Below are positions 55,869 to 64,000 of a DNA stretch of 64,000 nucleotides, in pieces. The notes under the pieces were generated by a model that saw nothing but the letters and a program-made list of their open reading frames with translations, did not search any database and had not been told where the DNA came from. The stretch comes from Pseudogemmobacter lacusdianii (lineage in GTDB: Bacteria; Pseudomonadota; Alphaproteobacteria; Rhodobacterales; Rhodobacteraceae): positions 149,746 to 213,745 of the forward strand of contig NZ_JAVDBT010000007.1 in the NCBI RefSeq assembly GCF_030848395.1, read 5' to 3'. The stretch's first letter is position 1, and every line of letters starts with the position of its first letter. The position numbers were made by a program, and so were the translations under genes.

Positions 55869-56447
55869 CTATGCCGCGATTGGCTTGGTAAACAGAATCC
55901 ACTCATTGGCTTCGACCCGCCAATCGCCTTTGACCACGGCCCGGCGTGCGATCTCGGTATAGCCCTTGGCGCGGTAAAGCCGCAGCGCGTCTTGGTGGGT
56001 GTCAGCCGCGATCAGGCTGATGATCTTATGGCCCGCTTCACCGGCGACCTCTTCGGCCTTTTGCAACAGAGCCGAGCCAAGACCCTTGCCGCGCGCAGCC
56101 TCATAGGTGGCCAGCACGTTGAGATACCACGAGCCGGGCGCCAGGGCCTCCAGCTCCAGCAAGGGCACGAAAATCGCCGGCGTGTCGGGATCAATCGGGC
56201 CGGGTTCTTCCTCGGCCGCATAGCCCAGAAGGCAGGCACCAACCTTGCCGTCAACCTCGGCCAACCACGCATTGTTGAACGAGAAATTTCCAGCCTCACG
56301 CGCCGCGCGTTCTTGGCCAAAGGCCCAAGCATCGCCCTCAGGGCCAACGCTCTTGCGCCAGAAATGCAGCGGCAGATCATCGGCTGCCATATTGATGAAG
56401 CGCACCAGATCTGCGGCATCTGATGCCTTTGCTTTGCGGATCGTCAC
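55869..56447 (-). CDS. GNAT-family N-acetyltransferase
   Basis: A 192-residue acyltransferase: N-terminal VTIRKAKASDAADLVRFINM, WYLNVLATYEAARGKGLGSA (acetyl-CoA loop R/Q-x-x-G-x-G/A) and LIAADTHQDALRLYRAKGYTE. Substrate unknown. GTG 56447 is chosen because of a GGGGG-rich ribosome-binding stretch and because the GNAT fold starts there; the open frame continues to 56702 into the region upstream of the divergent cupin gene. Confidence 0.85.
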   Translation of the reverse strand: MTIRKAKASDAADLVRFINMAADDLPLHFWRKSVGPEGDAWAFGQERAAREAGNFSFNNAWLAEVDGKVGACLLGYAAEEEPGPIDPDTPAIFVPLLELEALAPGSWYLNVLATYEAARGKGLGSALLQKAEEVAGEAGHKIISLIAADTHQDALRLYRAKGYTEIARRAVVKGDWRVEANEWILFTKPIAA

Positions 56448-56607
56448 CCCTGTCCCCCTTTCGGCCCACGCCATGCGCGCGCCGCAGTCATCCACGATTT
56501 GCGGCCCTGCCACCAGCCCCTTTGGCACCCCAAATTGGCACCGCGCTTGCACCCAAGCCCGCCGCCCCCTACCAAGTGCCAACCGCATTCGCAGCACGAG
56601 GACTGAT

Positions 56608-56961
56608 ATGACCGAAACCATTTTCCGCTTCCCCGCCCCCGGCGCCGAGCCGATCACCGCCGATCTGGCCGGCTGGACCAAGATCGAGGGCAATCCGACC
56701 ATGCGCTATTGGGTGCAGCACACCTCGGCCGATGGCAGCGTGATTTCGGGCACTTGGGAGGCAACCACCGGCACTTGGCACGCCAGCTATCAGTTCTATG
56801 AATTCGTGCATCTGATCGAGGGCCGGATCACCATCACCCCCGATGGCGGCACGCCGGTGACGCTGAACCCGGGGGATGCTTTCGTGGTCGAACCGACGTT
56901 CAAAGGCACTTGGACCATTGAAGCGCCGGTGAAAAAGCACTTCGCGATCAAACTGAAATAA
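56608..56961 (+). CDS. Small cupin-domain protein
   Basis: A 117-residue single-domain cupin: GTWEATTGTWHASYQFYEFV, HLIEGRITITPDGG and LNPGDAFVVEPTFKGTW are the two cupin motifs, resembling the (S)-ureidoglycine aminohydrolase-like/DUF861 group. Enzyme or binder; no specific function can be given. Convergent with the LysR gene, with a terminator between. Confidence 0.85.
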   Translation: MTETIFRFPAPGAEPITADLAGWTKIEGNPTMRYWVQHTSADGSVISGTWEATTGTWHASYQFYEFVHLIEGRITITPDGGTPVTLNPGDAFVVEPTFKGTWTIEAPVKKHFAIKLK

Positions 56962-56965
56962 GCCT

Positions 56966-56995
56966 TTGCGCCGGGCGGTCCGCTGTCCGGCGCAA
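56966..56995. terminator. Bidirectional terminator between cupin and LysR genes
   Basis: Perfect 9-bp arms TTGCGCCGG (56966-56974) and CCGGCGCAA (56987-56995) with a 12-nt loop, between two convergent stop codons. Confidence 0.75.
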
Positions 56996-56997
56996 GT

Positions 56998-57891
56998 TTA
57001 CACCTCTTTGGCGCTGGCCAGCAGCGCCGAAGCCACCGCCTGCACCGTGGCATCGGCGGTCCTCTGCGTCAGAATATAGAAGGCACTGCTGTGACGGCGC
57101 GGCTGGCGCGAGAGCCGCACAAGCTGACGCAAAGCCAGTTGCTCATCGCTGAACCCCGCCCAAGCCAAAGCCGCGCCGCGTCCGGCAATCGCCTCATGCA
57201 TCATCGACATATAGCTGCCGAAGGTTGGCCCGGGCAGCTCACGCTCGGCCCCGGTCCAAGCGCGCCAATTGTCCACCGCATCGGGCTGGGACGCTAAATG
57301 CAAAAGCGGCACCTTCAGGAAGTCGGTCGGGTTTTCATCGGCCAAGAACGGGTAGCGCTCAAGGAAACTTGGCGCGCAAACCGGGAACCATGCGCCACCA
57401 AACAGGCGCTGCGCATGGTAAGTCGGCCAATCGCTAGGCTGACCAAAGCGGATCGAGATCGCCACATCCGGGCGGTCAAAGTCCTTTGCCTCGGGTGAGG
57501 TCATCAGCATCACCCGCCGATGCGCGGCAAGGGCGGTCACCCGCTCAAACCGCGGCATCAGCCAAGCTTGCACCAGATCATAGCCGCTGGCGATGGTCAG
57601 CGTGTCCTGCTCGGCCGCGGTCAATTGCTCCACCGTCTCGCGGATCCGGCCAAGCCCGTCTCGGATGGCGGCGGCCAGTGCTTCCCCCTCAGCCGTAACG
57701 CTGATCCGGTTGCCTTGCCGCAGCAGCAGTGGCAGGCCAAGCCGCTCTTCCAAGGTCGCGATATGCCGGCTGACCGCCGATTGGGCCACCGCCAACTCTC
57801 CGGCAGCGGCCGTCAGGCCCCGATGCCGGGCAACCGCCTCAAAGGCGACCATCGCATTCAGATGCGGAAGGGCGGATTTCAACGTTTTCAT
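56998..57891 (-). CDS. LysR-family regulator (GcvA-like), divergent from Rieske oxygenase gene
   Basis: A 297-residue regulator with helix-turn-helix LNAMVAFEAVARHRGLTAAA and LAVAQSAVSRHIATLEERLG, and an effector domain with VAISIRFGQPSDWPTYHAQR, the GcvA-type pattern. It faces the oxygenase gene across 114 bp with a palindrome at 57913, so control of that gene is likely. Confidence 0.9.
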   Translation of the reverse strand: MKTLKSALPHLNAMVAFEAVARHRGLTAAAGELAVAQSAVSRHIATLEERLGLPLLLRQGNRISVTAEGEALAAAIRDGLGRIRETVEQLTAAEQDTLTIASGYDLVQAWLMPRFERVTALAAHRRVMLMTSPEAKDFDRPDVAISIRFGQPSDWPTYHAQRLFGGAWFPVCAPSFLERYPFLADENPTDFLKVPLLHLASQPDAVDNWRAWTGAERELPGPTFGSYMSMMHEAIAGRGAALAWAGFSDEQLALRQLVRLSRQPRRHSSAFYILTQRTADATVQAVASALLASAKEV

Positions 57892-57912
57892 GCCGGGCCG
57901 TCCATCACAAAA

Positions 57913-57928
57913 TGAGATGCTTATCTCA
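57913..57928. promoter_or_regulatory. Palindrome TGAGAT-N4-ATCTCA in LysR/oxygenase divergent promoter
   Basis: Perfect 6-bp arms with spacer GCTT, 22 bp from the LysR start and 78 bp from the oxygenase start. Position and dyad symmetry fit a LysR binding site, which often includes an autoregulatory site near its own start. Confidence 0.55.
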
Positions 57929-58005
57929 AAAATTCATGTTTGATTTTGCTCTAGGGCACTGGGATCACCAACACAAAGTCATTTCCACTTTCAGGATCAG
58001 CCCAA

Positions 58006-59337
58006 GTGCCAAAAGATCAGCTCTCCGACACGCCACATCGCGCCATTCTCGACCTGATCGAGGCGCATCAGGAAAACTGGTCGCTGCAGCAGCCCTTTTA
58101 TCGCGCCCCTGAGATCTTTGAGTTGGAGCGCCAGCATTGGTTTCCGCGCCAATGGGTGATCGTGGCCCATGCCACCGAAATGCCCGAAGTGGGCCGCTAC
58201 ATCATCCGCCCGCTCTTTGACGAAGAGATCATCATCGTGCGCCACGGCGAGGGCCCCGAAGATATCGCAGCCTATTACAACGTCTGCACCCATCGCGGCT
58301 CCAAGCTTTGCACCAAGGATGGCAAAGGCCGGCTCTTGGTCTGCCCCTATCACGCCTGGAGCTTCCGCCTCACGGGCGAGTTGCAGACCCGCGCCGATCT
58401 GCCCGAAGGCGTCGATCCGGAAGCTTTGGGCCTGCACAAAGTGCCGGTCCGCATCATGGCCGGGCTGGTGCTGTGCGGCTTGGGCGAAGGCGATCTGCCG
58501 GATTTCGCCCCTGTCGCCGAAGGGCTGACCGGCCTGCTGCAAGAGCACGGCGTCGACAAGTCCCGGATCATCGCGCGCAAGAGCTATCCCACCAAGGCCA
58601 ACTGGAAGCTGGTCATGGAAAACTTCCTTGAATGCTACCATTGCCGCCCGGCGCATCCCGAGTATTTCCGCGTCAACGGCCACACCAAGGTCACCGCGAT
58701 GCGCAACGAGGCAGCCGCGCAAGAATGGCAAGAAGAAATCGATGCTTGGCACAGCGTGATCGGCGATGCCGAGTTCAACAAGGGCGCTTGGGAGGCTGGA
58801 AATCTCACCACTATGCCCTTTGCCATGCACCGCAAGCCGATTGGCCAAGGCCGCGTGACCCTGTCGGACGACGGCCAGCCAGTCTCGAAGCTGATGGGCG
58901 GGCGCACGCAATATGACGGCAGCGAAAGCGGCTTCCGCATTGGGCGGCTGTCCTTCATCAGCGCGGCCAATGATTATCTGACCATGTTCCAGATGATCCC
59001 GCGCGGCCCGCATGACACCGATGTCATCATCACTTGGCTGGTGGCCGAAGATGCGCCGGCGGATGTCGAGGCCGATAAGATCTCGTGGATGTGGGATGTC
59101 ACCACGGTGCAGGACAAGAAGATCACCGAGGATAATGCCGATGGCATCGCCTCGCGCTCTTACCGTCCCGGCCCCTATACGCCGCTGGAATCGCAGACCG
59201 CTTTCTTTGTCGAGACCTATCTGGCGGAAATGCGCAGCCTGCTGACCGGCGAGCACTATGAGGTCGCACAAAAATGGTCCGCACCTTCAGAGCTTTTCGC
59301 TTCGCCCGAAGCGGCCTGCTCAAACGGCACATGCTGA
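58006..59337 (+). CDS. Rieske non-heme iron oxygenase alpha subunit, quaternary-amine type (GbcA/stachydrine-demethylase-like)
   Basis: A 443-residue oxygenase. Rieske cluster ligands C94 and H96 in VCTHRGSK and C113 and H116 in CPYHAW. Mononuclear iron His H212 and H217 in ECYHCRPAH. The residue that bridges the two centres is Glu (E209), where ring-hydroxylating dioxygenases have Asp; Glu at this place is typical of enzymes acting on quaternary amines such as carnitine, glycine betaine and proline betaine. A reductase partner gene is not adjacent. The start is GTG 58006 with AGGATC upstream. Regulated probably by the divergent LysR. Confidence 0.88.
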   Translation: MPKDQLSDTPHRAILDLIEAHQENWSLQQPFYRAPEIFELERQHWFPRQWVIVAHATEMPEVGRYIIRPLFDEEIIIVRHGEGPEDIAAYYNVCTHRGSKLCTKDGKGRLLVCPYHAWSFRLTGELQTRADLPEGVDPEALGLHKVPVRIMAGLVLCGLGEGDLPDFAPVAEGLTGLLQEHGVDKSRIIARKSYPTKANWKLVMENFLECYHCRPAHPEYFRVNGHTKVTAMRNEAAAQEWQEEIDAWHSVIGDAEFNKGAWEAGNLTTMPFAMHRKPIGQGRVTLSDDGQPVSKLMGGRTQYDGSESGFRIGRLSFISAANDYLTMFQMIPRGPHDTDVIITWLVAEDAPADVEADKISWMWDVTTVQDKKITEDNADGIASRSYRPGPYTPLESQTAFFVETYLAEMRSLLTGEHYEVAQKWSAPSELFASPEAACSNGTC

Positions 59338-59389
59338 TTTAACCTCGCGCTCGGCCCTGCCCGTCTTGGAGCGGGGCCAGTTGCAGGTC

Positions 59390-60646
59390 TTACGGAACCT
59401 CGTCCACTTCTAAGAAGCGCAAACCCACCTCTGCCCTCCCATTCTCATAGCGCAGCTGCACAGCAATCCGCATAGCCTCCGCCAATTCCCGCACTATGCT
59501 CAGCCCCAGTCCAAGGCCTGAAGAACCAGCCCCTTTGGCAAACTGTTCTTCCTCAAAGCCGCTTGCGGCAGGGTTGCTGATCCATAGCTCGCGGGCGGAA
59601 AGGCGAATCTTGACCGGTCCATTGCCATGTTCGACGGCGTTCTCCAGCAGGTTTCGCAGCAGAATGGCCAGTGCATCCGGGTCCGCGGCCAAAGGAAAGC
59701 GATCCAAGTCGCCATCATCGAAGTAGATTGGTACAGACGAGCGACCGCTGACTTCGCGTATAAGAAGGCAAAGGATCTGCAGCAGATCTGTCGGCCCACG
59801 CCCCAGCCCCAAGCCTGCCTCAGACCGCGACAATTGCAGCAGCCGCTCGATCCGCCGAGTCAGGCTGTCGAGTTGCGGCAAAGCAGCGCGAGCCTCGGGA
59901 TCGGCTGACAGTTCGATCTGGGCCCGGATTGCGGCAACCGGCGTGCGCAACTCATGCGAGGCATTGGCGATGAACCTACGTTCTGACTGCCGCAATGCGT
60001 CGATGCGGCTTACATAAAGGTTCAGGCCCCCAGCCAAGGGCGCAAGCTCGACCGGCAAATCAGCATCAGCAACCGGCGAAAGATCGGCTGCCGCACGGCT
60101 GCGGATCGCCGCAGTTAGCCGATCCAGCGGCGTAAAGCCGTGGCGCAGACTGTGTCCAAGCCCCCAGACCAACAGCCCCATCATCGGCAGGATCAGCAGT
60201 AGCAAGCCCGAAGCCGCCTCTAGCATCTCCTCACGTCGCCAGGCGCGACTGTGGCCAATCTCAATCACCGCATCTTCAGCCGTAACCCTGAGCACCCGCC
60301 AATCTCGGCTGTCGTGAAAACCATCCGCCGCAATTTTGGGCCAAGGCGCATCCGGGATTTCGGCTTCAAGTGGAAAGATCCGCAGCACTTGCTCGCCATT
60401 ACCCGGATTGATCCCGACACTGCGGCCAATCACCCGACCGGGGCTGGAGTCGAGATATTGCACCGTGGTTTCCGCCACAGCTTGCATCTCTTCATCCATC
60501 ATCTCGCTGATTTCGTGGTCAAGAAACAAGGCGGTCAGCGCGATCGATCCAAGCCAAGCCAAAAGCACCAGCGCCAAGATCCGCCGCGTCAATCGCCCTC
60601 GGATCGACCACGGGCGTGGCGGATTTCGGGGTGGTTCAGGTCTCAT
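59390..60646 (-). CDS. Sensor histidine kinase (PmrB/BasS/QseC-like)
   Basis: A 418-residue inner-membrane kinase. Membrane segments at about 22-42 and 146-165 enclose a periplasmic domain of roughly 100 residues. HAMP-like region to about 215, phosphoacceptor H231 in IANASHELRTPVAAIR, then N box NLLENAVEHG and G box GAGSSGLGLGLSIV. The periplasmic part starts with E45-I-S-E48, an ExxE pattern of the kind that binds ferric iron in PmrB. It overlaps the regulator gene by 4 bp and faces eptA across the locus, which supports a PmrB-like role. Confidence 0.87.
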   Translation of the reverse strand: MRPEPPRNPPRPWSIRGRLTRRILALVLLAWLGSIALTALFLDHEISEMMDEEMQAVAETTVQYLDSSPGRVIGRSVGINPGNGEQVLRIFPLEAEIPDAPWPKIAADGFHDSRDWRVLRVTAEDAVIEIGHSRAWRREEMLEAASGLLLLILPMMGLLVWGLGHSLRHGFTPLDRLTAAIRSRAAADLSPVADADLPVELAPLAGGLNLYVSRIDALRQSERRFIANASHELRTPVAAIRAQIELSADPEARAALPQLDSLTRRIERLLQLSRSEAGLGLGRGPTDLLQILCLLIREVSGRSSVPIYFDDGDLDRFPLAADPDALAILLRNLLENAVEHGNGPVKIRLSARELWISNPAASGFEEEQFAKGAGSSGLGLGLSIVRELAEAMRIAVQLRYENGRAEVGLRFLEVDEVP

Positions 60647-61296
60647 GGCAAGACATATCCCAACCCACGCCGCGTCTCGATCAGCTCATTGCCAAGCTTT
60701 TTGCGCAGCCGTGAGATATAGACTTCAACGGCATTGCCCTCAATCAGCGTGTCGAAGGCATAGAGCGCATCCTCCAATGCGGCTTTACTGACGACGCGCC
60801 CCCTTGCCCCTAAGATCGCTTCAAAAAGCGCCCATTCACGCGAGGTCAGCCGGATCTCGTCGCCGTCTCGCCAAAGCCTTCCGGCGGCTCGGTCCACCTC
60901 GATATCAGCAACACGCAACCGGCTTTCCGGCACCCCTTGTCCCCGGCGGGCATGGGCGCGGATGCGGGCAGCCAATTCCTCGAGGTTATAGGGCTTCACC
61001 ACATAATCATCAGCCCCAGCATCAAGCCCGGCGATCCGGTCACTGATCTGGTCGAGCGCTGTGGCGATGATCACCGGCGTGCGATCTTTTAGCCCCCTTG
61101 CCTCTCGCAGCAGCGCCAAGCCCGAGCCGTCCGGCAGCCCAAGGTCAAGGATGACACAAGCGTAACCGCCCACGGCCATTGCGGCCTCGGCCCCGGCAGC
61201 ATCGCCAACATGATCCACCGCATGCCCCTGACCGCGCAGATAGCGCAGGACGGCGCGGGCCAGATCATCGCTGTCTTCAACAAGGAGAAGGCGCAT
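60643..61296 (-). CDS. OmpR-family response regulator (PmrA/BasR/QseB-like)
   Basis: A 217-residue regulator: acidic pair in LLVEDSDD, phosphoacceptor D51 in VILDLGLPDGSG, KPYNLEEL, and a winged-helix domain with LTSREWALFEAILGARGRVV and VEVYISRLRKKLG. It is divergent from eptA, the classic PmrA target; a tandem repeat with 11-bp period lies between them. Start at 61296 (MRLLLVEDSD) is the normal one; the frame could extend to 61419. Confidence 0.9.
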   Translation of the reverse strand: MRLLLVEDSDDLARAVLRYLRGQGHAVDHVGDAAGAEAAMAVGGYACVILDLGLPDGSGLALLREARGLKDRTPVIIATALDQISDRIAGLDAGADDYVVKPYNLEELAARIRAHARRGQGVPESRLRVADIEVDRAAGRLWRDGDEIRLTSREWALFEAILGARGRVVSKAALEDALYAFDTLIEGNAVEVYISRLRKKLGNELIETRRGLGYVLP

Positions 61297-61358
61297 ACCG
61301 CCTGCATACTCCCAGTCGTCATGGCTGGCGAGAGAAATGCTGTCCCTCTCCATTTTGC

Positions 61359-61376
61359 AAGCTTGCTGTAAGCTTG
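61359..61376 (+). promoter_or_regulatory. Tandem AAGCTTG repeats with 11-bp period (candidate PmrA-like box)
   Basis: AAGCTTG at 61359-61365 and again at 61370-61376, separated by CTGT, between the divergent regulator and eptA genes. Direct 7-bp repeats with an 11-bp period are the binding pattern of OmpR/PhoB-family regulators such as PmrA. It is 55 bp upstream of the eptA start. Confidence 0.6.
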
Positions 61377-61430
61377 GCGGTTTAGGGGCGTAAGGCGACG
61401 CATCGGATCGCGCAAGCATAAGACCTTTAG

Positions 61431-63038
61431 ATGAACTTCCCCTCGCTTTGGCGCCCTCGCCTCTCCCATACTCTTCTTAACCTTATTGTTGCGGGCTACA
61501 TCCTTCTGGCGCTGAACCACGGGTTCTGGAACCGGCTGCACGCGCAATTCCCCGACGGCGACAGTCGAGCGATCATTTTTGGCCTTGGTGTCTTTGCACT
61601 GACAATGCTGCTTTTAGAGCTGCTGGGACCGGGACGCCTGCAACGACCCATCGCGGCTCTGCTGATCCTGATCGCCGCCGGTGCCAGCTATTTTGAGCGC
61701 GACTTTGGTGTGCTCATCGATCGGGAAATGGTGCGCAATATCTTTGAGACCACACCGACAGAATCCGGTCAACTGATCACGCCCCGGATGATCGTAACGC
61801 TTTTACTGATTGGGGTTCTGCCCGCGCTATTGGTGTTCTGGCCGAAGATGCGTCGCGTTGCCCCGCTCCACCAGCTGTGGCGCTGGCCGCTGGGAGTCAT
61901 GGCGAGCTTTGCCCTGATGGCAGCGGCGCTCTTCAGCCATTACAAGGACTATTCAGCTTTGCTGCGCGAGCGCCATGATGTGATGGGCGCCTATCAGCCC
62001 GGCGCAAGCCTGGCCGCGACTTGGCATTTTGCCAGCGAGCAATGGAAGGCCGCCGATCCGGTGGTGCATGCCTATGGCACGGATGCTGCCCCCGGCCCTT
62101 ACCTGGCGGCTGCGACCAAGCCGGTGCTTTTGGTCTTGTTTGTGGGCGAAACCGCAAGGGCCCAGAACTTCGGTCTGAACGGCTATGCTCGCGACACCAC
62201 GCCGGAACTTTCGAAGCGCGATGTGATTGGCTTCAGCGCTGCGACCTCCTGCGGCACCTCAACCGCCGTTTCAGTGCACTGCATGTTCTCGGGCCTTGGC
62301 AAGTCTGGTTATTCGCGCAGCGAGGCGCTTTCTCGTGAAAATTTGCTCGATGTGCTTAGCCATGCCGGATTGGAAGTGAAATGGTACGACAACAACACCG
62401 GCGATCAGACCGTCGCCAAACGTATCGGCTGGAGCAGGATCGACCGCGAGATCGCTCCTGCCGCCTGCGCGGAAGAATGCACGGATGAGGTTTTTCTGCC
62501 GATTATCCGTAAAACCGCTAAGGAAATTACCACCGATACGGTGCTGGTTCTGCATATGATCGGCAGCCACGGCCCTGCCTATTCTCGGCGTTACCCGCGG
62601 GAGCGGGCCGCCTTTCTCCCAGATTGCCAGAGCACACAGTTTTCCGACTGCACAGCAGAGGAAATCGTCAACGCCTATGACAACTCGATCCGAGAAACCG
62701 ATCATGTGATCGCGCAATCGATCGATATCCTTGAAGCACAAGACCGTGTCATCCCGGCGCTGGTCTTTGTCTCAGACCACGGAGAATCCTTGGGCGAGAA
62801 TGGCCTTTATCTGCACGCGGCCCCCGCTTTCATGGCGCCGCCAGAGCAAATCAATGTGCCCTTCGTCCTATGGCTTTCGGCTCGCTTCACCTCCACGTTT
62901 AAGCTCGACCGAAGCTGCCTCAGCCAAGGAGCTGCACAGCCCATTAGCCATGACAACCTCTTCTCCACCGTGCTCGGCCTGCTGAACGTCGACACACGCG
63001 TCCGTGATCCGAACCTTGACCTGACCAATGGCTGCTAG
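61431..63038 (+). CDS. eptA: Lipid A phosphoethanolamine transferase (EptA/PmrC)
   Basis: A 535-residue protein with five membrane helices in the first 170 residues and a periplasmic alkaline-phosphatase-type domain. E240 in FVGETARAQNFGLNGYARD binds zinc, T278 in TSCGTSTAVSVHCMF is the nucleophile (by comparison with MCR-1 T285), and VFVSDHGESLGENG carries further zinc ligands. It transfers phosphoethanolamine to lipid A, lowering negative charge and polymyxin binding. VHCMF replaces the common VPCMF. It is divergent from the PmrA/PmrB-like pair. The ribosome-binding site is poor. Decayed IS sequences follow directly. Confidence 0.92.
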   Translation: MNFPSLWRPRLSHTLLNLIVAGYILLALNHGFWNRLHAQFPDGDSRAIIFGLGVFALTMLLLELLGPGRLQRPIAALLILIAAGASYFERDFGVLIDREMVRNIFETTPTESGQLITPRMIVTLLLIGVLPALLVFWPKMRRVAPLHQLWRWPLGVMASFALMAAALFSHYKDYSALLRERHDVMGAYQPGASLAATWHFASEQWKAADPVVHAYGTDAAPGPYLAAATKPVLLVLFVGETARAQNFGLNGYARDTTPELSKRDVIGFSAATSCGTSTAVSVHCMFSGLGKSGYSRSEALSRENLLDVLSHAGLEVKWYDNNTGDQTVAKRIGWSRIDREIAPAACAEECTDEVFLPIIRKTAKEITTDTVLVLHMIGSHGPAYSRRYPRERAAFLPDCQSTQFSDCTAEEIVNAYDNSIRETDHVIAQSIDILEAQDRVIPALVFVSDHGESLGENGLYLHAAPAFMAPPEQINVPFVLWLSARFTSTFKLDRSCLSQGAAQPISHDNLFSTVLGLLNVDTRVRDPNLDLTNGC

Positions 63039-63142
63039 GGGCAAAGTCCCATGGATTGCGCAGGAGAAGCATGTTTCAGGCCTCTGTCAGATGGCCGTTT
63101 GACTGGCCTCGAGTTGCTTAGACGCCTTCGCATCTTATCATC

Positions 63143-63660
63143 TGTTGCCGTTCTAAGCCGGGGGGTGACAGCTTCCCACTCCTCGGATGCCTGCGCTATG
63201 GATTATAGAACATGTTAATATGATTGAACGCGTCTGACCTGCCTCGCCTCTTGGCGCGTACGGTAGGTCCTGCGCCTGATCCGTTCACGCTTGAGCAGGT
63301 TGAAGAACTTCTCGGCAAGCGCCCACGCCATTGGGCTTGAATCAATGGCGCCCGTGGCTCGACCATGACCGTTGCCTCGGCGGCTCAAGAAGCGCTCTAG
63401 ATTATGAGCGCGCAGGAACACAGCCTAATCCATGCTGGTGAACTTGCTGCCTTGATCGGAGTGGATCAGCACCTTTCCCTTCGGCTTGCGCCGCCAGACA
63501 GTCATGAGCAGGGCCTGTAGAACGATATCCGATGTCAGCTTACTTTGCATCGACCAACCAATCACGCGACAGGAAGAGAGGTCAATGATCGAGCTATGGG
63601 AACGCGCCGCCTTACTGATCCAACCACTTGAGTTGCGACGCGAGACGTCATCCGTGGTTT
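63143..63660 (-). pseudogene. IS3-family transposase (orfB/DDE) remnant
   Basis: The minus strand gives, in one frame, IIDLSSCRVIGWSMQSKLTS, KPKGKVLIHSDQGSKFTSMD (second catalytic Asp), then an amber codon at 63425-63427 where relatives have Trp. Translation then continues AVFLRAHNLE...SRRGN to AEKFFNLLKRERIRRRTYR. Inside lies an insert whose ends CGCCATTG and CAATGGCG (63326-63350) are complementary. A frameshift near 63235 moves the end, FNHINMFYNP...RRHPRSGKLSP, to another frame. The transposase is clearly dead. The N-terminal part and IS ends are not recognisable. Confidence 0.8.
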
Positions 63661-63938
63661 GATCGATCGCACTACTGGGAGGTTAGGAAGCCCAGCATGT
63701 TGTTTTGCGCGACGGCGCCCTGACGGCATTGATCTGCCTTCACAGAACGCCATTATGCGTCTTATTTGAGTTTGCTTTGCTCTGTCTGTGTTTTTTTGGT
63801 TGCGGGGGCGGGAAGCAGCCTATACCTGCGACAGCTAAGTCATTGTTTTCATTCAGTTGCAGGATGGTTGCGCGTCCCACCCCGCAACAGCCCTGCGACA
63901 AAACCATCGTACAAGTCATACATCCTGTCTCCAGTCTA
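63661..63938. other. Non-coding stretch between IS fragments
   Basis: I see no convincing gene here. An open frame at 63705-63965 has no family likeness and runs into the IS5 end. The base composition is less GC-rich than the rest of the window. Probably decayed mobile-element DNA. Confidence 0.5.
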
Positions 63939-64000
63939 GGGTCAGGACTCGTTCTTGTGTCATAGCCAGAAGATGACGGTTGCGGCGAGGGCGACGACGG
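63939..64000 (-). mobile_element. End of an IS5-family insertion sequence (cut by window edge)
   Basis: The minus strand ends a transposase reading VVALAATVIFWL and stop (TGA at 63960-63962), the C-terminus common in IS5-family transposases. The flanking GGGTCAGGACTC (63939-63950) is probably the terminal inverted repeat, preceded by CTA as a possible target-site remnant. The rest of the element lies outside the window. Confidence 0.7.

Noticed and set aside
63705..63965. 86-residue open frame
   Set aside because: It runs from decayed DNA into the IS5 terminal repeat and has no recognisable features.

Overview
The window is high-GC DNA that reads as the chromosome of an alphaproteobacterium, most likely a member of the Rhodobacteraceae. 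Supporting signs are a petP-petR regulator pair, long PstC and PstA permeases, a DUF4170 gene in front of a Kdo-transferase-like gene and lpxK, and a dxs-ispA-xseB-deacetylase operon. This placement is inferred from gene content only. I saw no rRNA, tRNA, prophage or CRISPR array. Coding density is very high, with many 4-bp ATGA overlaps, until the last kilobase, which is decayed insertion-sequence DNA.

Layout. 1-3.3 kb: a truncated secreted caspase-like protease with Sel1 repeats, an Ohr peroxidase and a deacetylase/acetylpolyamine hydrolase. 3.3-9 kb: a pstS-pstC-pstA-pstB-phoU operon behind four 11-bp Pho-box-like half-sites. 9-15 kb: an SPFH/NfeD membrane pair, the 5-oxoprolinase genes pxpABC, and lipid A/Kdo genes, in which the Kdo-transferase-like protein lacks the usual catalytic motif. 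15-21.5 kb: isoprenoid genes dxs and ispA, xseB, a second deacetylase, petP-petR and ilvE. 21.5-27.6 kb: an XRE-cupin regulator and a dppABCDF peptide importer. 27.6-31.8 kb: a LysR regulator, an MttB-family methyltransferase and a D-aminopeptidase.

31.9-39.8 kb, minus strand: amiC, an ANTAR gene (amiR-like), two permeases, a binding protein, an acetamidase/formamidase and a fused double ATPase, followed by the D-aminopeptidase. A rho-independent terminator lies directly in front of the amiC start codon, as expected for control by antitermination. I read this as a sensing, import and hydrolysis system for an amide or D-amino-acid peptide. 39.9-43.7 kb is a cysA-sbp-cysT-cysW sulfate/thiosulfate importer behind a perfect palindrome.

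43.9-55.7 kb, minus strand: a compact run of nine genes, plus an mtnN-type nucleosidase. It encodes a glycosyltransferase joined to a methyltransferase-like domain, two more glycosyltransferases, two methyltransferases, a DUF1800/DUF1501 pair, an unrecognised protein, and a sulfatase fused to RTX-type calcium-binding repeats. It looks like a surface-glycan or surface-protein system, and I consider it with the amiC/amiR locus the best candidates for something undescribed.

55.8-63 kb: a GNAT, a cupin, a LysR gene divergent from a Rieske oxygenase of the quaternary-amine type, and a PmrA/PmrB-like two-component pair divergent from the lipid A phosphoethanolamine transferase eptA. 63.1-64 kb: an IS3-family transposase pseudogene and the end of an IS5-family element that runs out of the window.
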